A DNA stretch of 64,000 bases from CAYNVS01 sp964400725 (GTDB lineage: Bacteria; Myxococcota_A; SURF-8; CAYNVS01). Every line of letters starts with the position of its first letter. Within the stretch, counting starts at the first letter, position 1. The DNA is taken from contig CAYNVS010000004.1 of NCBI GenBank assembly GCA_964400725.1, positions 1 through 64,000 on the forward strand, read 5' to 3'. The notes under the pieces are model-generated. The model saw nothing but the letters and a program-made list of their open reading frames with translations, had not been told where the DNA came from and ran no database searches. Below, piece by piece: positions 25,169 to 32,086 of the stretch. The position numbers and the translations under genes are program-made.

Positions 25169-25954
25169 TTAAAATCTTAGTCCTATCCAAGCCGAAACGG
25201 TCGGCGAAATTACGTAAGTTTTGTAAACTTCGTCCATGTAGTTGTTAATTTCCGATTTCAGCGCCGTCTCTTTTCCCGCCCTTTGCTCTTCGGTCATACC
25301 GTTAATGGTCGGCAGAACAATATCGGCCGAAGTGGTGGACGCTATTGTTTTAAAAAATCCGACCGACAAACCAATAAGCAAAGTTTCCGCTAAAAGAAAC
25401 TTGTAACCGACGTCGAATTGAAAATTGTGAAGCGTCGAACTTATAGGAACGGTTTCGTCCTTCATAAGCGCAAGCAGCGCGTTGTTCTTTTTAAAAACTT
25501 GCTGCAAAATTGATTTGCCGCTTACGTCGCCGCCCAGAGTCATCAGGGAGTAGCCGAAGTCGATGTAGAGTCCGCCCGGCGAAAAAGGAGACCAACCGAA
25601 AAGGAAGCTCGCTTGAAGCGAGTTTGAAAGAGACTGAACGATTATCTCGCCGGTGTTTTCGTCGTAAGCTCCAAGTTCGACAAGGGTAAAATTGATTGTT
25701 TTAACGTAGGCTTTCGGCATATAGCCGAGCTGCCCCGTAAATTGAATCCCAAGCGGGAATTCCAGCGTCATGCGGCCGCCGACGCTCAACGGAAACTGAG
25801 TTCCTCCGGAAAGTTCGAACCCTTTAATAAACGAAGAGTCTTCCTGCTTCTCCGCCGCTTCGGCGCGCGTTTCAAAAGCCGCAAAGGCGAAAAGCGCCGC
25901 CGTCAAAACTGCGGCAAGCGCCGCGCGCTTCGTAATATAAGTCAATGTAAGCAT
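25169..25954 (-). CDS. Predicted outer-membrane beta-barrel protein
   Basis: A 261-residue exported protein. The signal peptide has a long Ala-rich core and ends near RAEAAE (about 34). The mature part alternates aromatic and polar residues (FELSGGTQFPLSVGGRMTLE, SLQASFLFGWSPFSPGGLYI) and ends in WIGLRF, a C-terminal Phe typical of barrel proteins inserted by BAM. It is small enough for an 8-10 strand barrel. A TATAAT lies at 26004-25999 on the minus strand upstream of the gene. The downstream phosphatase lipoprotein is likely in the same operon. No specific family was recognised. Confidence 0.68.
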   Translation of the reverse strand: MLTLTYITKRAALAAVLTAALFAFAAFETRAEAAEKQEDSSFIKGFELSGGTQFPLSVGGRMTLEFPLGIQFTGQLGYMPKAYVKTINFTLVELGAYDENTGEIIVQSLSNSLQASFLFGWSPFSPGGLYIDFGYSLMTLGGDVSGKSILQQVFKKNNALLALMKDETVPISSTLHNFQFDVGYKFLLAETLLIGLSVGFFKTIASTTSADIVLPTINGMTEEQRAGKETALKSEINNYMDEVYKTYVISPTVSAWIGLRF

Positions 25955-26018
25955 TACAGCCTCGACCTTCAGAAATATCTCGCATTGCCCCTTGCTTAAT
26001 TATAATACATAAAATAAA

Positions 26019-26055
26019 AAAAGCCGACCTTTTTCAAGGCCGGCCTTTTAAAAAG
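26019..26055 (-). terminator. Terminator of the Lys/Glu-repeat protein gene
   Basis: On the minus strand GCCGGCC/GGTCGGC (one G-U pair) with an 8-nt loop, then TTTTTTT. The A-rich other side makes it work on + as well. Confidence 0.82.
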
Positions 26056-26075
26056 AGAATCAAGCTCAAACTTGA

Positions 26076-26354
26076 TTATTTTTTCTCTTCTTTTTTCTCT
26101 TCTTTCTTTTCTTTCTTGCCTTTCTTCTCTTTCTTTTCTTCCTTCTTCTCCTCTTTCTTCTCCTCTTTCTTCTCCTCTTTCTTTTCTTCCTTCTTCTCTA
26201 CCTTTTTCTCCTCGGCCTTGGCGTCGGGAGTCGGCGCGGCGTCGGCGGAGATTACGGCGGCGTTAGAGCCGGCGGCGGAAGCGGTTCCGGAAACGGCCAT
26301 TACGGCCACGAAGGCCAAAGCCAACGCGAAAAGCAACAAAGCTACCTTTTTCAT
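26076..26354 (-). CDS. Small exported protein made of KKEE repeats
   Basis: A 92-residue protein. A clear Sec signal peptide (about 1-28, ending ASA-A) is followed by a short Ala-rich spacer and then about 44 residues of almost pure Lys and Glu (EEKKEEKK in tandem) to the C-terminus. The gene has a good ribosome site, its own promoter and terminator, and clean signal peptide codons, so it is likely real. The tract may form a charged single alpha-helix, as E4K4-type sequences do. No homologue comes to mind. The repeats could vary in number by slippage because the DNA is a long purine tract. Similar Lys/Glu stretches appear as linkers in the neighbouring barrel protein and in the 29.8-30.8 kb protein. 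Confidence 0.7.
   Translation of the reverse strand: MKKVALLLFALALAFVAVMAVSGTASAAGSNAAVISADAAPTPDAKAEEKKVEKKEEKKEEKKEEKKEEKKEEKKEKKGKKEKKEEKKEEKK
26080..26215 (-). repeat. Polypurine tract encoding the Lys/Glu repeats
   Basis: The minus strand is almost entirely A and G over about 135 bases, in units like GAGAAGAAAG. It is low-complexity, and indels in multiples of three are likely. Confidence 0.8.
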
Positions 26355-26469
26355 TTTGCGCTCCTTTCAAAAAAGTTAAACTGACTAAAACAGTTAAAGT
26401 TTTATCCGCCCTTTGCGGACAAAACATAGCCAAACGTTTTTTAACAGAACTTTTATTCCAGCGTTAAAG

Positions 26470-26507
26470 TTTCTAACCTATAAACGGTATTTTGTCAATA
26501 TCGACAA
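26470..26507 (-). promoter_or_regulatory. Promoter and operator-like repeat upstream of the Lys/Glu-repeat gene
   Basis: The inverted repeat TTGTC-N6-GACAA (26492-26507) overlaps a minus-strand TTGACA (26498-26493). With a 17-bp spacer the -10 box would be TAGAAA (26475-26470). A long leader of about 110 nt follows, with a GTCCGC/GCGGAT hairpin near 26402-26420. Confidence 0.4.
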
Positions 26508-26638
26508 TAGCCAAACCAACAAAATATTAAACGCCGGGCGATTTTTCTTTTTTCAAAGCCGCCTTAAATAAGGCTACGCAAAATAAAACAAAACGGCGTT
26601 AGAAAATATTCCCGCAGACTGATTTTTTTGTTCTTTTT

Positions 26639-28126
26639 TTACAAGGCGAAAATTTTTCCTTTAAGCCTGAGTTTCGGGCTTGTTCCCTCGACCCAAAGAG
26701 CGAGAAAATATCCGCCGCCCAGATAAGTCAACGAGGGCTGGTAAGACAACGCGGGGTTTTCGTTGATTTTATACGGGTCGCTTTTTTTAACGAAGCTGCC
26801 GGTCGTATATTTAAAACGCTGCGCGAAGAAATCGTTGCGGAAACCGCTGATGTTTCTAAACCAGCCTATCGCCGCGCCGTCTTCCGTCGCCTGCGATACC
26901 GCGGAGTATTCGGCTTTGCCGCCGCCCGCCGTAACGGTTATATACCCCGAACCGGGCGCTCCCAGCGTCGTAACGTCGGTTAAAACCGGTTTGGGCGAAG
27001 TTCCGCCGGCGTTTCCTGATAAATAAACTGTTCCGCCGACTGGGTCGGCCGCGAGGAAGACGTATTCGCCCGCCGGATCGGCTATGGCCGTATAACGCTT
27101 GTCAACCGGAGGCGTGAAATTAAACGGGTCGATTGCTACCGCCACCGCGTAAGACGAATCGTTTGCGCCCGCTTCTCCCCATGCGATAAACAGTCTGCCG
27201 TCATCGGCCTGCGCTAGGTGCGGGTAGAGCTGACCGTTCTCCGGGTCGGCGTAAGGGCGTATAAGGCCGCCCTTTAAAACTCCGTCGCCCCCTATTATTT
27301 GAGCGAAAGTCTGCCACTGTTTGGCGTCGGCAGGAGCGTAATTGCCTACGATTGCAAACGAATCGTCGTTTAGCGCCGCGGCCTTTACCATCCACGCGTT
27401 GCTATCTTCTTTATCGGTCGCGCTTTTAGCCGAAAAGCGCGCGTCTTCGCCCGTTAAAGGAACGCCTTCCTTCGTAAAGACTCTGTAATAAATATCCAGG
27501 TTGCGCGGAGCGACTCCGTTGTCGGACGACCACGCGATTAAAATTCCGTTTTTAGAGGCGGCGATTGTCGGGTCTATGTCGTTGTAATCGGTGGTATTAA
27601 CAAGGTAAGGCTTAATCCTTGGGGAGCCGTCGCATTCCAACGCCGTATAATAGACGTCGAACTTGTTGTTTTTGTCTGGCTTATTGTAAACTATCCAAAC
27701 AGCGCCGTCGAAAACGACCGCTTCAGGATGAATTTGGCCGTCCGCGCCGTCGGGGTCAACGTCGAACGTCGTATCGAGCAGCGGCGGCAGTTTGCATTTC
27801 GCGGCAATAATCTCAGAGTCGCTTTCTTTTTCAACTTCGCTCTCGGCTTCTTCTTCTTCCGGCTGTTCTTCCGCCGCGTCGTTCTGCAAATCTTCTTCGG
27901 TCTCTTCGTCGAGTTCGTCCGCTATTTCATCTTCCGCCGAAGTCTCGTCTTCCAGAGCCGTTTCGGTTTCGTCTTCAACCGCCGCTTCTTCTTCGGCGTC
28001 GGTCTCTTTCGCCGCGTCGTAGTCTCCGAGCAGGTTTTCGTCTATTTTTTCGCAGCCTAAAATCGCCGCCGCAAACAAAACCGCCATAACTGCGGCAAAA
28101 AGCGCGTCTTTAAATGTTTTTTTCAT
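26639..28126 (-). CDS. Lipoprotein with a long acidic tether and a beta-propeller-like domain
   Basis: A 495-residue lipoprotein. The ATG at 28126 has AAGGAGA in front and gives a standard signal peptide with lipobox ILGC (Cys25). Residues about 30-105 are nearly all Asp, Glu, Ala, Thr and Ser (for example EDEIADELDEETEEDLQ), an acidic tether likely to hold the domain away from the membrane. The remainder repeats a pattern like VVFDGAVWIVYNKPD, GILIAWSSDNG, RLFIAWGEAG and YFLALWVEG, blades of a beta-propeller of the sialidase/BNR kind, but no catalytic Asp-box set is clear. A surface-binding role is inferred. It forms a stand-alone gene with about 280 nt of AT-rich sequence after it. Confidence 0.7.
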   Translation of the reverse strand: MKKTFKDALFAAVMAVLFAAAILGCEKIDENLLGDYDAAKETDAEEEAAVEDETETALEDETSAEDEIADELDEETEEDLQNDAAEEQPEEEEAESEVEKESDSEIIAAKCKLPPLLDTTFDVDPDGADGQIHPEAVVFDGAVWIVYNKPDKNNKFDVYYTALECDGSPRIKPYLVNTTDYNDIDPTIAASKNGILIAWSSDNGVAPRNLDIYYRVFTKEGVPLTGEDARFSAKSATDKEDSNAWMVKAAALNDDSFAIVGNYAPADAKQWQTFAQIIGGDGVLKGGLIRPYADPENGQLYPHLAQADDGRLFIAWGEAGANDSSYAVAVAIDPFNFTPPVDKRYTAIADPAGEYVFLAADPVGGTVYLSGNAGGTSPKPVLTDVTTLGAPGSGYITVTAGGGKAEYSAVSQATEDGAAIGWFRNISGFRNDFFAQRFKYTTGSFVKKSDPYKINENPALSYQPSLTYLGGGYFLALWVEGTSPKLRLKGKIFAL

Positions 28127-28374
28127 TCCGCGTCTCCTTGACGTCAAAAAACAAATTAACGCCAAAATAATATATTTATTTTCCGTTGTCCAACCGCGTT
28201 GCGACGCAAAACGATTTTAGCCGGACAACTACGCCTATTCCGCTAAAGCCGCGCCGCGCATTGCGGGTTTTGAAGCTCGGCTTGTTATGCTCCGGCGCGC
28301 CGCAAAGCCGCTAAGGAACGATTCAACGCCGAGGACGTAGTCCGCGCCCGTTATTTAACCGCGCGTTAAATATT

Positions 28375-29814
28375 TTATTCCGATGCGGTTACCGGGAAAA
28401 ACTTGACGTGGTCAAGACCGAAGCCGTAACCGCTTGAATTGGAATTTTTCGTAACGACTTCTACTTTCAAATAATGTTTGCCGGCGGTTAAGAATACGTT
28501 GTTCCCGATGGTTTCAAGGTTGCTGCGGTAATACGGCTTGTCCATCGGCAGCGTGGCGCTGCATTGGTCTTTGCAGCGGGCTTCCTGTCCGGTCGGGGCT
28601 TTCGTGTACATATCCACGTCCGCATCAAGCGGGCTCATAGGCAAATCGTCGATGTAAAATTTGACCTTGCCGAAGAAGCAGGTCATAGGATAGTACGCCT
28701 TCATCGTGTATTCGCCGGGATGTTTCACGTTAAACATGAACGTCATTTTAGATTTGAGCGGAACCGTCTTCGCCTCGACGCAGTCTTTTGCAAGAACAAC
28801 GATTTGCCCGATGGGAGCCCCCCAGAATGGGGGGGACGCGGAGTTGCGGATGTTCTTATCGTCGAGCGTCGTAACCAATTCTTTGGGCGAACATTGGTCG
28901 AGCTGTAAAATCTGATCCTGCTCGATTACGCCTTCGGCCTCGAACCAGAAGCGTTTGCCTATAGGCAAGTTTTCGTCCGCGGCTTCTACAAGATCTTTTT
29001 CCAAATCTATCTCGACGACGTCGTTTTCGGGTTGTTCCGCTCCGTCCGGCTCGTCCGGATCGTCGCCCGGTTCGTAATCTTCCGGCAGTTCGACGTTGGG
29101 GTCAATCTCTGTTGTTCCCTCCTCGTCCGCGTCGTCGCCGTCTGTTCCGGCGGCGTCGTAAACGCACGGCACGTTGGGAATGCCTATAATCGAATCGCAG
29201 GTAAAGCAATTTTTCTTCGCGTCGTATCCTTTGCCGCAAATTTCGTCGTGAAGGGTCGGATTGATTTCGTAACCCACTCCGGGCAATACTATAAGTTGTC
29301 CTCTGTTAATGCGGAAATCGGAGGCGCGCTTGTTGCGGCAGCTGCATACATGCCCGATAGGCTTCTTCGACTTGTCGTAAACGACCATGTGCAAGAAGAG
29401 ACTGCCTAGTTCTCCAACGTAGTCGGTGGTAACCCATATAGGCTGCTCGGCGATAGGCTTGCCGCCGCTCTTCTGAACCGGCGTTTTCTCCGTCTGGTTT
29501 GGAAGAATTACCTCTCCGTTGTTGTTGAACACGTAATAGCCGGTAATAATTCCTTCGTCTCCGGGCTCCGCGCATCCCTGCTTTTCGCCGCGCTGCTCGC
29601 ATACCTTGTTGACCCAGAATCCGTTTGTGCGCAGCGACGCGAGATCGTACATTTCAAGCGAAACGGTTTCGGCCGAGTCGGGGAGAGAGCGCGCGTTGAC
29701 GCGGAAGTCCGCGTCTTTCGGAAGTCTGTCGTACGATACGGTGCAGGATTGCGTCTGAGCCGCTAGAACGACGGCCGCCGCCGCCAAAACAAGTTTAATC
29801 GGTTTAGCGAGCAT
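28375..29814 (-). CDS. Exported Cys-containing protein with an acidic linker and a carbohydrate-binding-like C-terminus
   Basis: A 479-residue exported protein. The signal peptide ends near AAQTQSC (Cys24); the -3 residue is not ideal for a lipobox, so it may be lipidated or simply secreted. The first half has several cysteine pairs (HVCSC, CGKGYDAKKNCFTC). Residues about 225-275 are an Asp/Glu/Pro linker. The last ~190 residues, with FWFEAEGVIEQDQ, GEYTMKAYY and GLDHVKFFPV, look like a CBM6/CBM35-type jelly roll ('EAE...' start, '...LDxxxF' end). The start codon lies 2 nt after the stop of the upstream gene, so the two are translated from one message. Function unknown; surface glycan binding is plausible. 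Confidence 0.68.
   Translation of the reverse strand: MLAKPIKLVLAAAAVVLAAQTQSCTVSYDRLPKDADFRVNARSLPDSAETVSLEMYDLASLRTNGFWVNKVCEQRGEKQGCAEPGDEGIITGYYVFNNNGEVILPNQTEKTPVQKSGGKPIAEQPIWVTTDYVGELGSLFLHMVVYDKSKKPIGHVCSCRNKRASDFRINRGQLIVLPGVGYEINPTLHDEICGKGYDAKKNCFTCDSIIGIPNVPCVYDAAGTDGDDADEEGTTEIDPNVELPEDYEPGDDPDEPDGAEQPENDVVEIDLEKDLVEAADENLPIGKRFWFEAEGVIEQDQILQLDQCSPKELVTTLDDKNIRNSASPPFWGAPIGQIVVLAKDCVEAKTVPLKSKMTFMFNVKHPGEYTMKAYYPMTCFFGKVKFYIDDLPMSPLDADVDMYTKAPTGQEARCKDQCSATLPMDKPYYRSNLETIGNNVFLTAGKHYLKVEVVTKNSNSSGYGFGLDHVKFFPVTASE
28818..28835. repeat. C6/G7 homopolymer hairpin inside a coding region
   Basis: Six C (28818-28823), AGAAT, and seven G (28829-28835) in a row. Read on the minus strand it codes for SPPFWGAP. 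The runs are self-complementary and prone to slippage. Confidence 0.7.
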
Positions 29815-29816
29815 GG

Positions 29817-30815
29817 TTAAAACCTCACGTCTATCGAGGCTGCGGCTCCGCCGGGAAGCGGGGAAAACGCCGCGCTGAATTTATTTTCCTTCTCATCGCG
29901 TCCAATGTCGAAGTAGTCTAATAGAAAGAACGTAGTCGCAGCGGCCGCAAAAACCGACGTTACGCCGATTAAGACGTTAGTTGCGAGAGCGTAGTTGTCG
30001 GCGTCCTTCTTTGCGGTCATGTCGAAATCGCGGTATTTCTTGTTGAAGTCGTTGTAGTCGTCCTGACGCTTTTTTGCCATTACTCCGGTGAAAATCATCG
30101 CGCAGCCGAGCGCTCCTGTCGCTCCCAGCGACGACCATTTTGCGTAAGTAATCCACGTCGCCTTTTTCTCCGGCTCCATATTGAGGAAGCTGTCTTTTTT
30201 AGGCTCTTCTTTCTTCTTTTTCTTGTCTTCCTTCTTTGTTTCGGCAGGGGTTTCTTTTTTTACGACCGGCGGCTCGACCAACTCTCCCTCGAAAACGTTC
30301 GCTTTCTCCGGTTTCCAAACGAGCTTTTTCGGTTTCGCCTGAAGCATTCCGACCGTTTTTTCCGTAAGCGCCTCAAGCGATTTGCTAACGCTGCCAAGGG
30401 GAAGCGAAATGTCGTCCGAGGCTACCGCGGCTTCGTCCACCGCGTCTATTAAAACTATTTTAACCTTCAGGTCGGAGCCTTCCTTTTTAGCCTCGAAAAC
30501 AAAGAGATAATCGACTCCCATGGCTCCGGCGGCCTTATTGAGGCACGCCAAATCCTTGCATTTGCCCTCGTCCAGCTTATCGGCGGTTTCGTCGTCAAGA
30601 CTTGAGTTCATTTTGCGGGCTTCAAGAACGTTGAACTTTTTTTCTTTCAGCGCGTCTCGCAGCCCTTCGGTAAACTGCTCGCAATAGTCGGCGTCGTCCG
30701 CGTTTGAAAACATCTCCAGCGCGGCGACGCTCGTCTCGCCGGCGGCGGCGGCGGCGGAAACGGCCGTCAAAGCCGCAAAAATCGCCGTAAGCATTATTCT
30801 TTTGGTCGTTTTCAT
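29817..30815 (-). CDS. Exported or membrane protein with a TolB-N-like domain and C-terminal helices
   Basis: A 332-residue protein. Signal peptide 1-25 (Ala-rich, AAAAAGE). The domain at about 27-150 has VAALEMFSNADDADYCEQFT and LACLNKAAGAMGVDYLFVFE, the alternating pattern of TolB-N/CsgG-like domains common in myxobacterial surface proteins ('...A..LGAD.L..'). A Lys/Glu/Pro linker (about 195-215) is followed by two hydrophobic helices (about 225-247 and 285-308) and a tail ending in SIDVRF. It may span the envelope, with the linker as a spacer. It is the first gene of a two-gene operon with the Cys-containing protein downstream. No exact family is assigned. Confidence 0.65.
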   Translation of the reverse strand: MKTTKRIMLTAIFAALTAVSAAAAAGETSVAALEMFSNADDADYCEQFTEGLRDALKEKKFNVLEARKMNSSLDDETADKLDEGKCKDLACLNKAAGAMGVDYLFVFEAKKEGSDLKVKIVLIDAVDEAAVASDDISLPLGSVSKSLEALTEKTVGMLQAKPKKLVWKPEKANVFEGELVEPPVVKKETPAETKKEDKKKKKEEPKKDSFLNMEPEKKATWITYAKWSSLGATGALGCAMIFTGVMAKKRQDDYNDFNKKYRDFDMTAKKDADNYALATNVLIGVTSVFAAAATTFFLLDYFDIGRDEKENKFSAAFSPLPGGAAASIDVRF

Positions 30816-30898
30816 ACTAGCTCCTTGAACAAAAATAAGCCTTCAAAAAAACTTATACCAAACCGGCCGATTTTACAAATTAAATGATAATATATTTG

Positions 30899-30929
30899 CG
30901 AAAAGGCGGATATGCGATTGCGCATCCGC
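30899..30929 (-). terminator. Terminator after fxsA
   Basis: On the minus strand GCGGAT-GCG/CGC-(AT)-ATCCGC with a CAAT loop and a 2-nt bulge, then CTTTTC. Confidence 0.65.
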
Positions 30930-31063
30930 TTTCTCCCCGTCTTTGGCTTTGCCTGCTTCGCGGAAGCGCTCGTTAGTCGTCCGCCCGGATTAAAACGCTC
31001 TCGCCTCTTGCTATTTGAGTTATTAAAATTCAATCCATTTCGGATTTAGTAAGAAAAACTGCC

Positions 31064-31606
31064 TCATTTTATTTGAGGCGGCTCGTTGTCGTATTCGTTC
31101 TTTTTGTCTTCTTTTTTTACGGTGAAGGCTCCTTCGCCTAAATCTATTACTTCGTCGGACGCGCCTCCGCGTTCGTCTTCGCCAAAGCCGGAACCGCGCC
31201 CCGCGCCGAAAGCGGCGTTAAAATCGCCGCCGAGACCTGAAACGGCGAACTTTGCGGTCATTTTTTTCTTTAAATAACGCGCAAGCGTTCTGCGCAGCGG
31301 CGGAAATATCAAGACGGCCAGCGCGAGCGCGTCGGAGACTACGCCCGGAGCGATGAACAAAAGGCCGCAGATAAAAACGGCTATTCCCTCGAAAACCGAA
31401 TCTTCGGGAATTTTGCCTTGTTGTATTTGTCTTTGAACCTCGGTTAGAATGCCCGCGCCCTTGGAAAACGCGAGCCGGGCGCCGAGAACGCCCATGGCGA
31501 TTACGAACGCTATCGTCTGAAGAACGCCGTACGTTTTGCCGAGCTTGACCAGTACGTAAAGCTCTATCGCTGGCGCGGCTATTAAAGCGACGACGATTTT
31601 CAGCAT
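31064..31606 (-). CDS. FxsA-family membrane protein
   Basis: A 180-residue inner-membrane protein of the FxsA (suppressor of F exclusion of phage T7) family. Three or four helices occupy residues 1-105: APAIELYVLVKLGKTYGVLQ, IAMGVLGARLAF and FICGLLFIAPGVVSDALALA, the last holding the conserved 'PGxxxDxxG/A' motif. The cytoplasmic tail of about 70 residues is Gly-rich and then charged. The molecular role of this family is unclear; in E. coli overproduction affects phage T7 exclusion. It sits 46 nt after rpmB and probably shares its transcript. The Shine-Dalgarno is weak. Confidence 0.85.
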   Translation of the reverse strand: MLKIVVALIAAPAIELYVLVKLGKTYGVLQTIAFVIAMGVLGARLAFSKGAGILTEVQRQIQQGKIPEDSVFEGIAVFICGLLFIAPGVVSDALALAVLIFPPLRRTLARYLKKKMTAKFAVSGLGGDFNAAFGAGRGSGFGEDERGGASDEVIDLGEGAFTVKKEDKKNEYDNEPPQIK

Positions 31607-31652
31607 TGCGGAGCGCGGGAACGGCCGAACCGCAGCCGCTCCGTAAAAACGG

Positions 31653-31844
31653 CTATACGGCCTTTACGACCTTGCCGGAACGAAGGCAGCGGCTGCAAAT
31701 CGTAACGCGTTTGCTGCGCTCGTCGGTTTTTATGTGAATGGTGTGAAGATTGGGCATGCTGAACTTGCGGGTTTTATTGTGAGCGTGGCTTACGCTGTTC
31801 CCTTTGAGAGCCCCTTTGCCGCATATTTCGCAACGGAAAGACAT
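31653..31844 (-). CDS. rpmB: 50S ribosomal protein L28, zinc-ribbon form
   Basis: A 63-residue L28. It starts with MSFRCEICGKG and has NSVSHAHNKTRK, the rRNA-contacting core. Two CxxC pairs (CEIC at 5-8 and CSRC at about 50-53) make this the zinc-binding (C+) form, as opposed to the zinc-free form expressed under zinc starvation in some bacteria. GGAGGT precedes the ATG. A promoter with TTGCAA/TATATT lies upstream. Confidence 0.95.
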   Translation of the reverse strand: MSFRCEICGKGALKGNSVSHAHNKTRKFSMPNLHTIHIKTDERSKRVTICSRCLRSGKVVKAV

Positions 31845-31890
31845 GAGTTACCTCCGATTTATCTTCAATCGCTCAAAAATCAGACAAGTA

Positions 31891-31918
31891 AATATATTCA
31901 AACTTTTAATAATTGCAA
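31891..31918 (-). promoter_or_regulatory. Promoter of rpmB
   Basis: On the minus strand TTGCAA (31918-31913), 16 bp, TATATT (31896-31891), about 40 nt before the ATG. Confidence 0.6.
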
Positions 31919-32000
31919 GATTTTTTTCTTCGTTTTAATTTTTACTTCGCGGCAAGGCGCGGAATGCGTAAAACAAGCCGCCGATTTGAGCTTTTTACAG

Positions 32001-32030
32001 TTGCAATAATTTTTGCGGATGTGTTAATAT
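32001..32030 (+). promoter_or_regulatory. Promoter of the thioredoxin-Sel1 gene
   Basis: TTGCAA (32001-32006), 18 bp, TAATAT (32025-32030), about 50 nt before the ATG, which has GAGGTAA in front. Confidence 0.5.
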
Positions 32031-32086
32031 TCTAACCATGGGTTGTACAAATACAATAACGCTTTACTAATCGCGAGGTAATAGTA

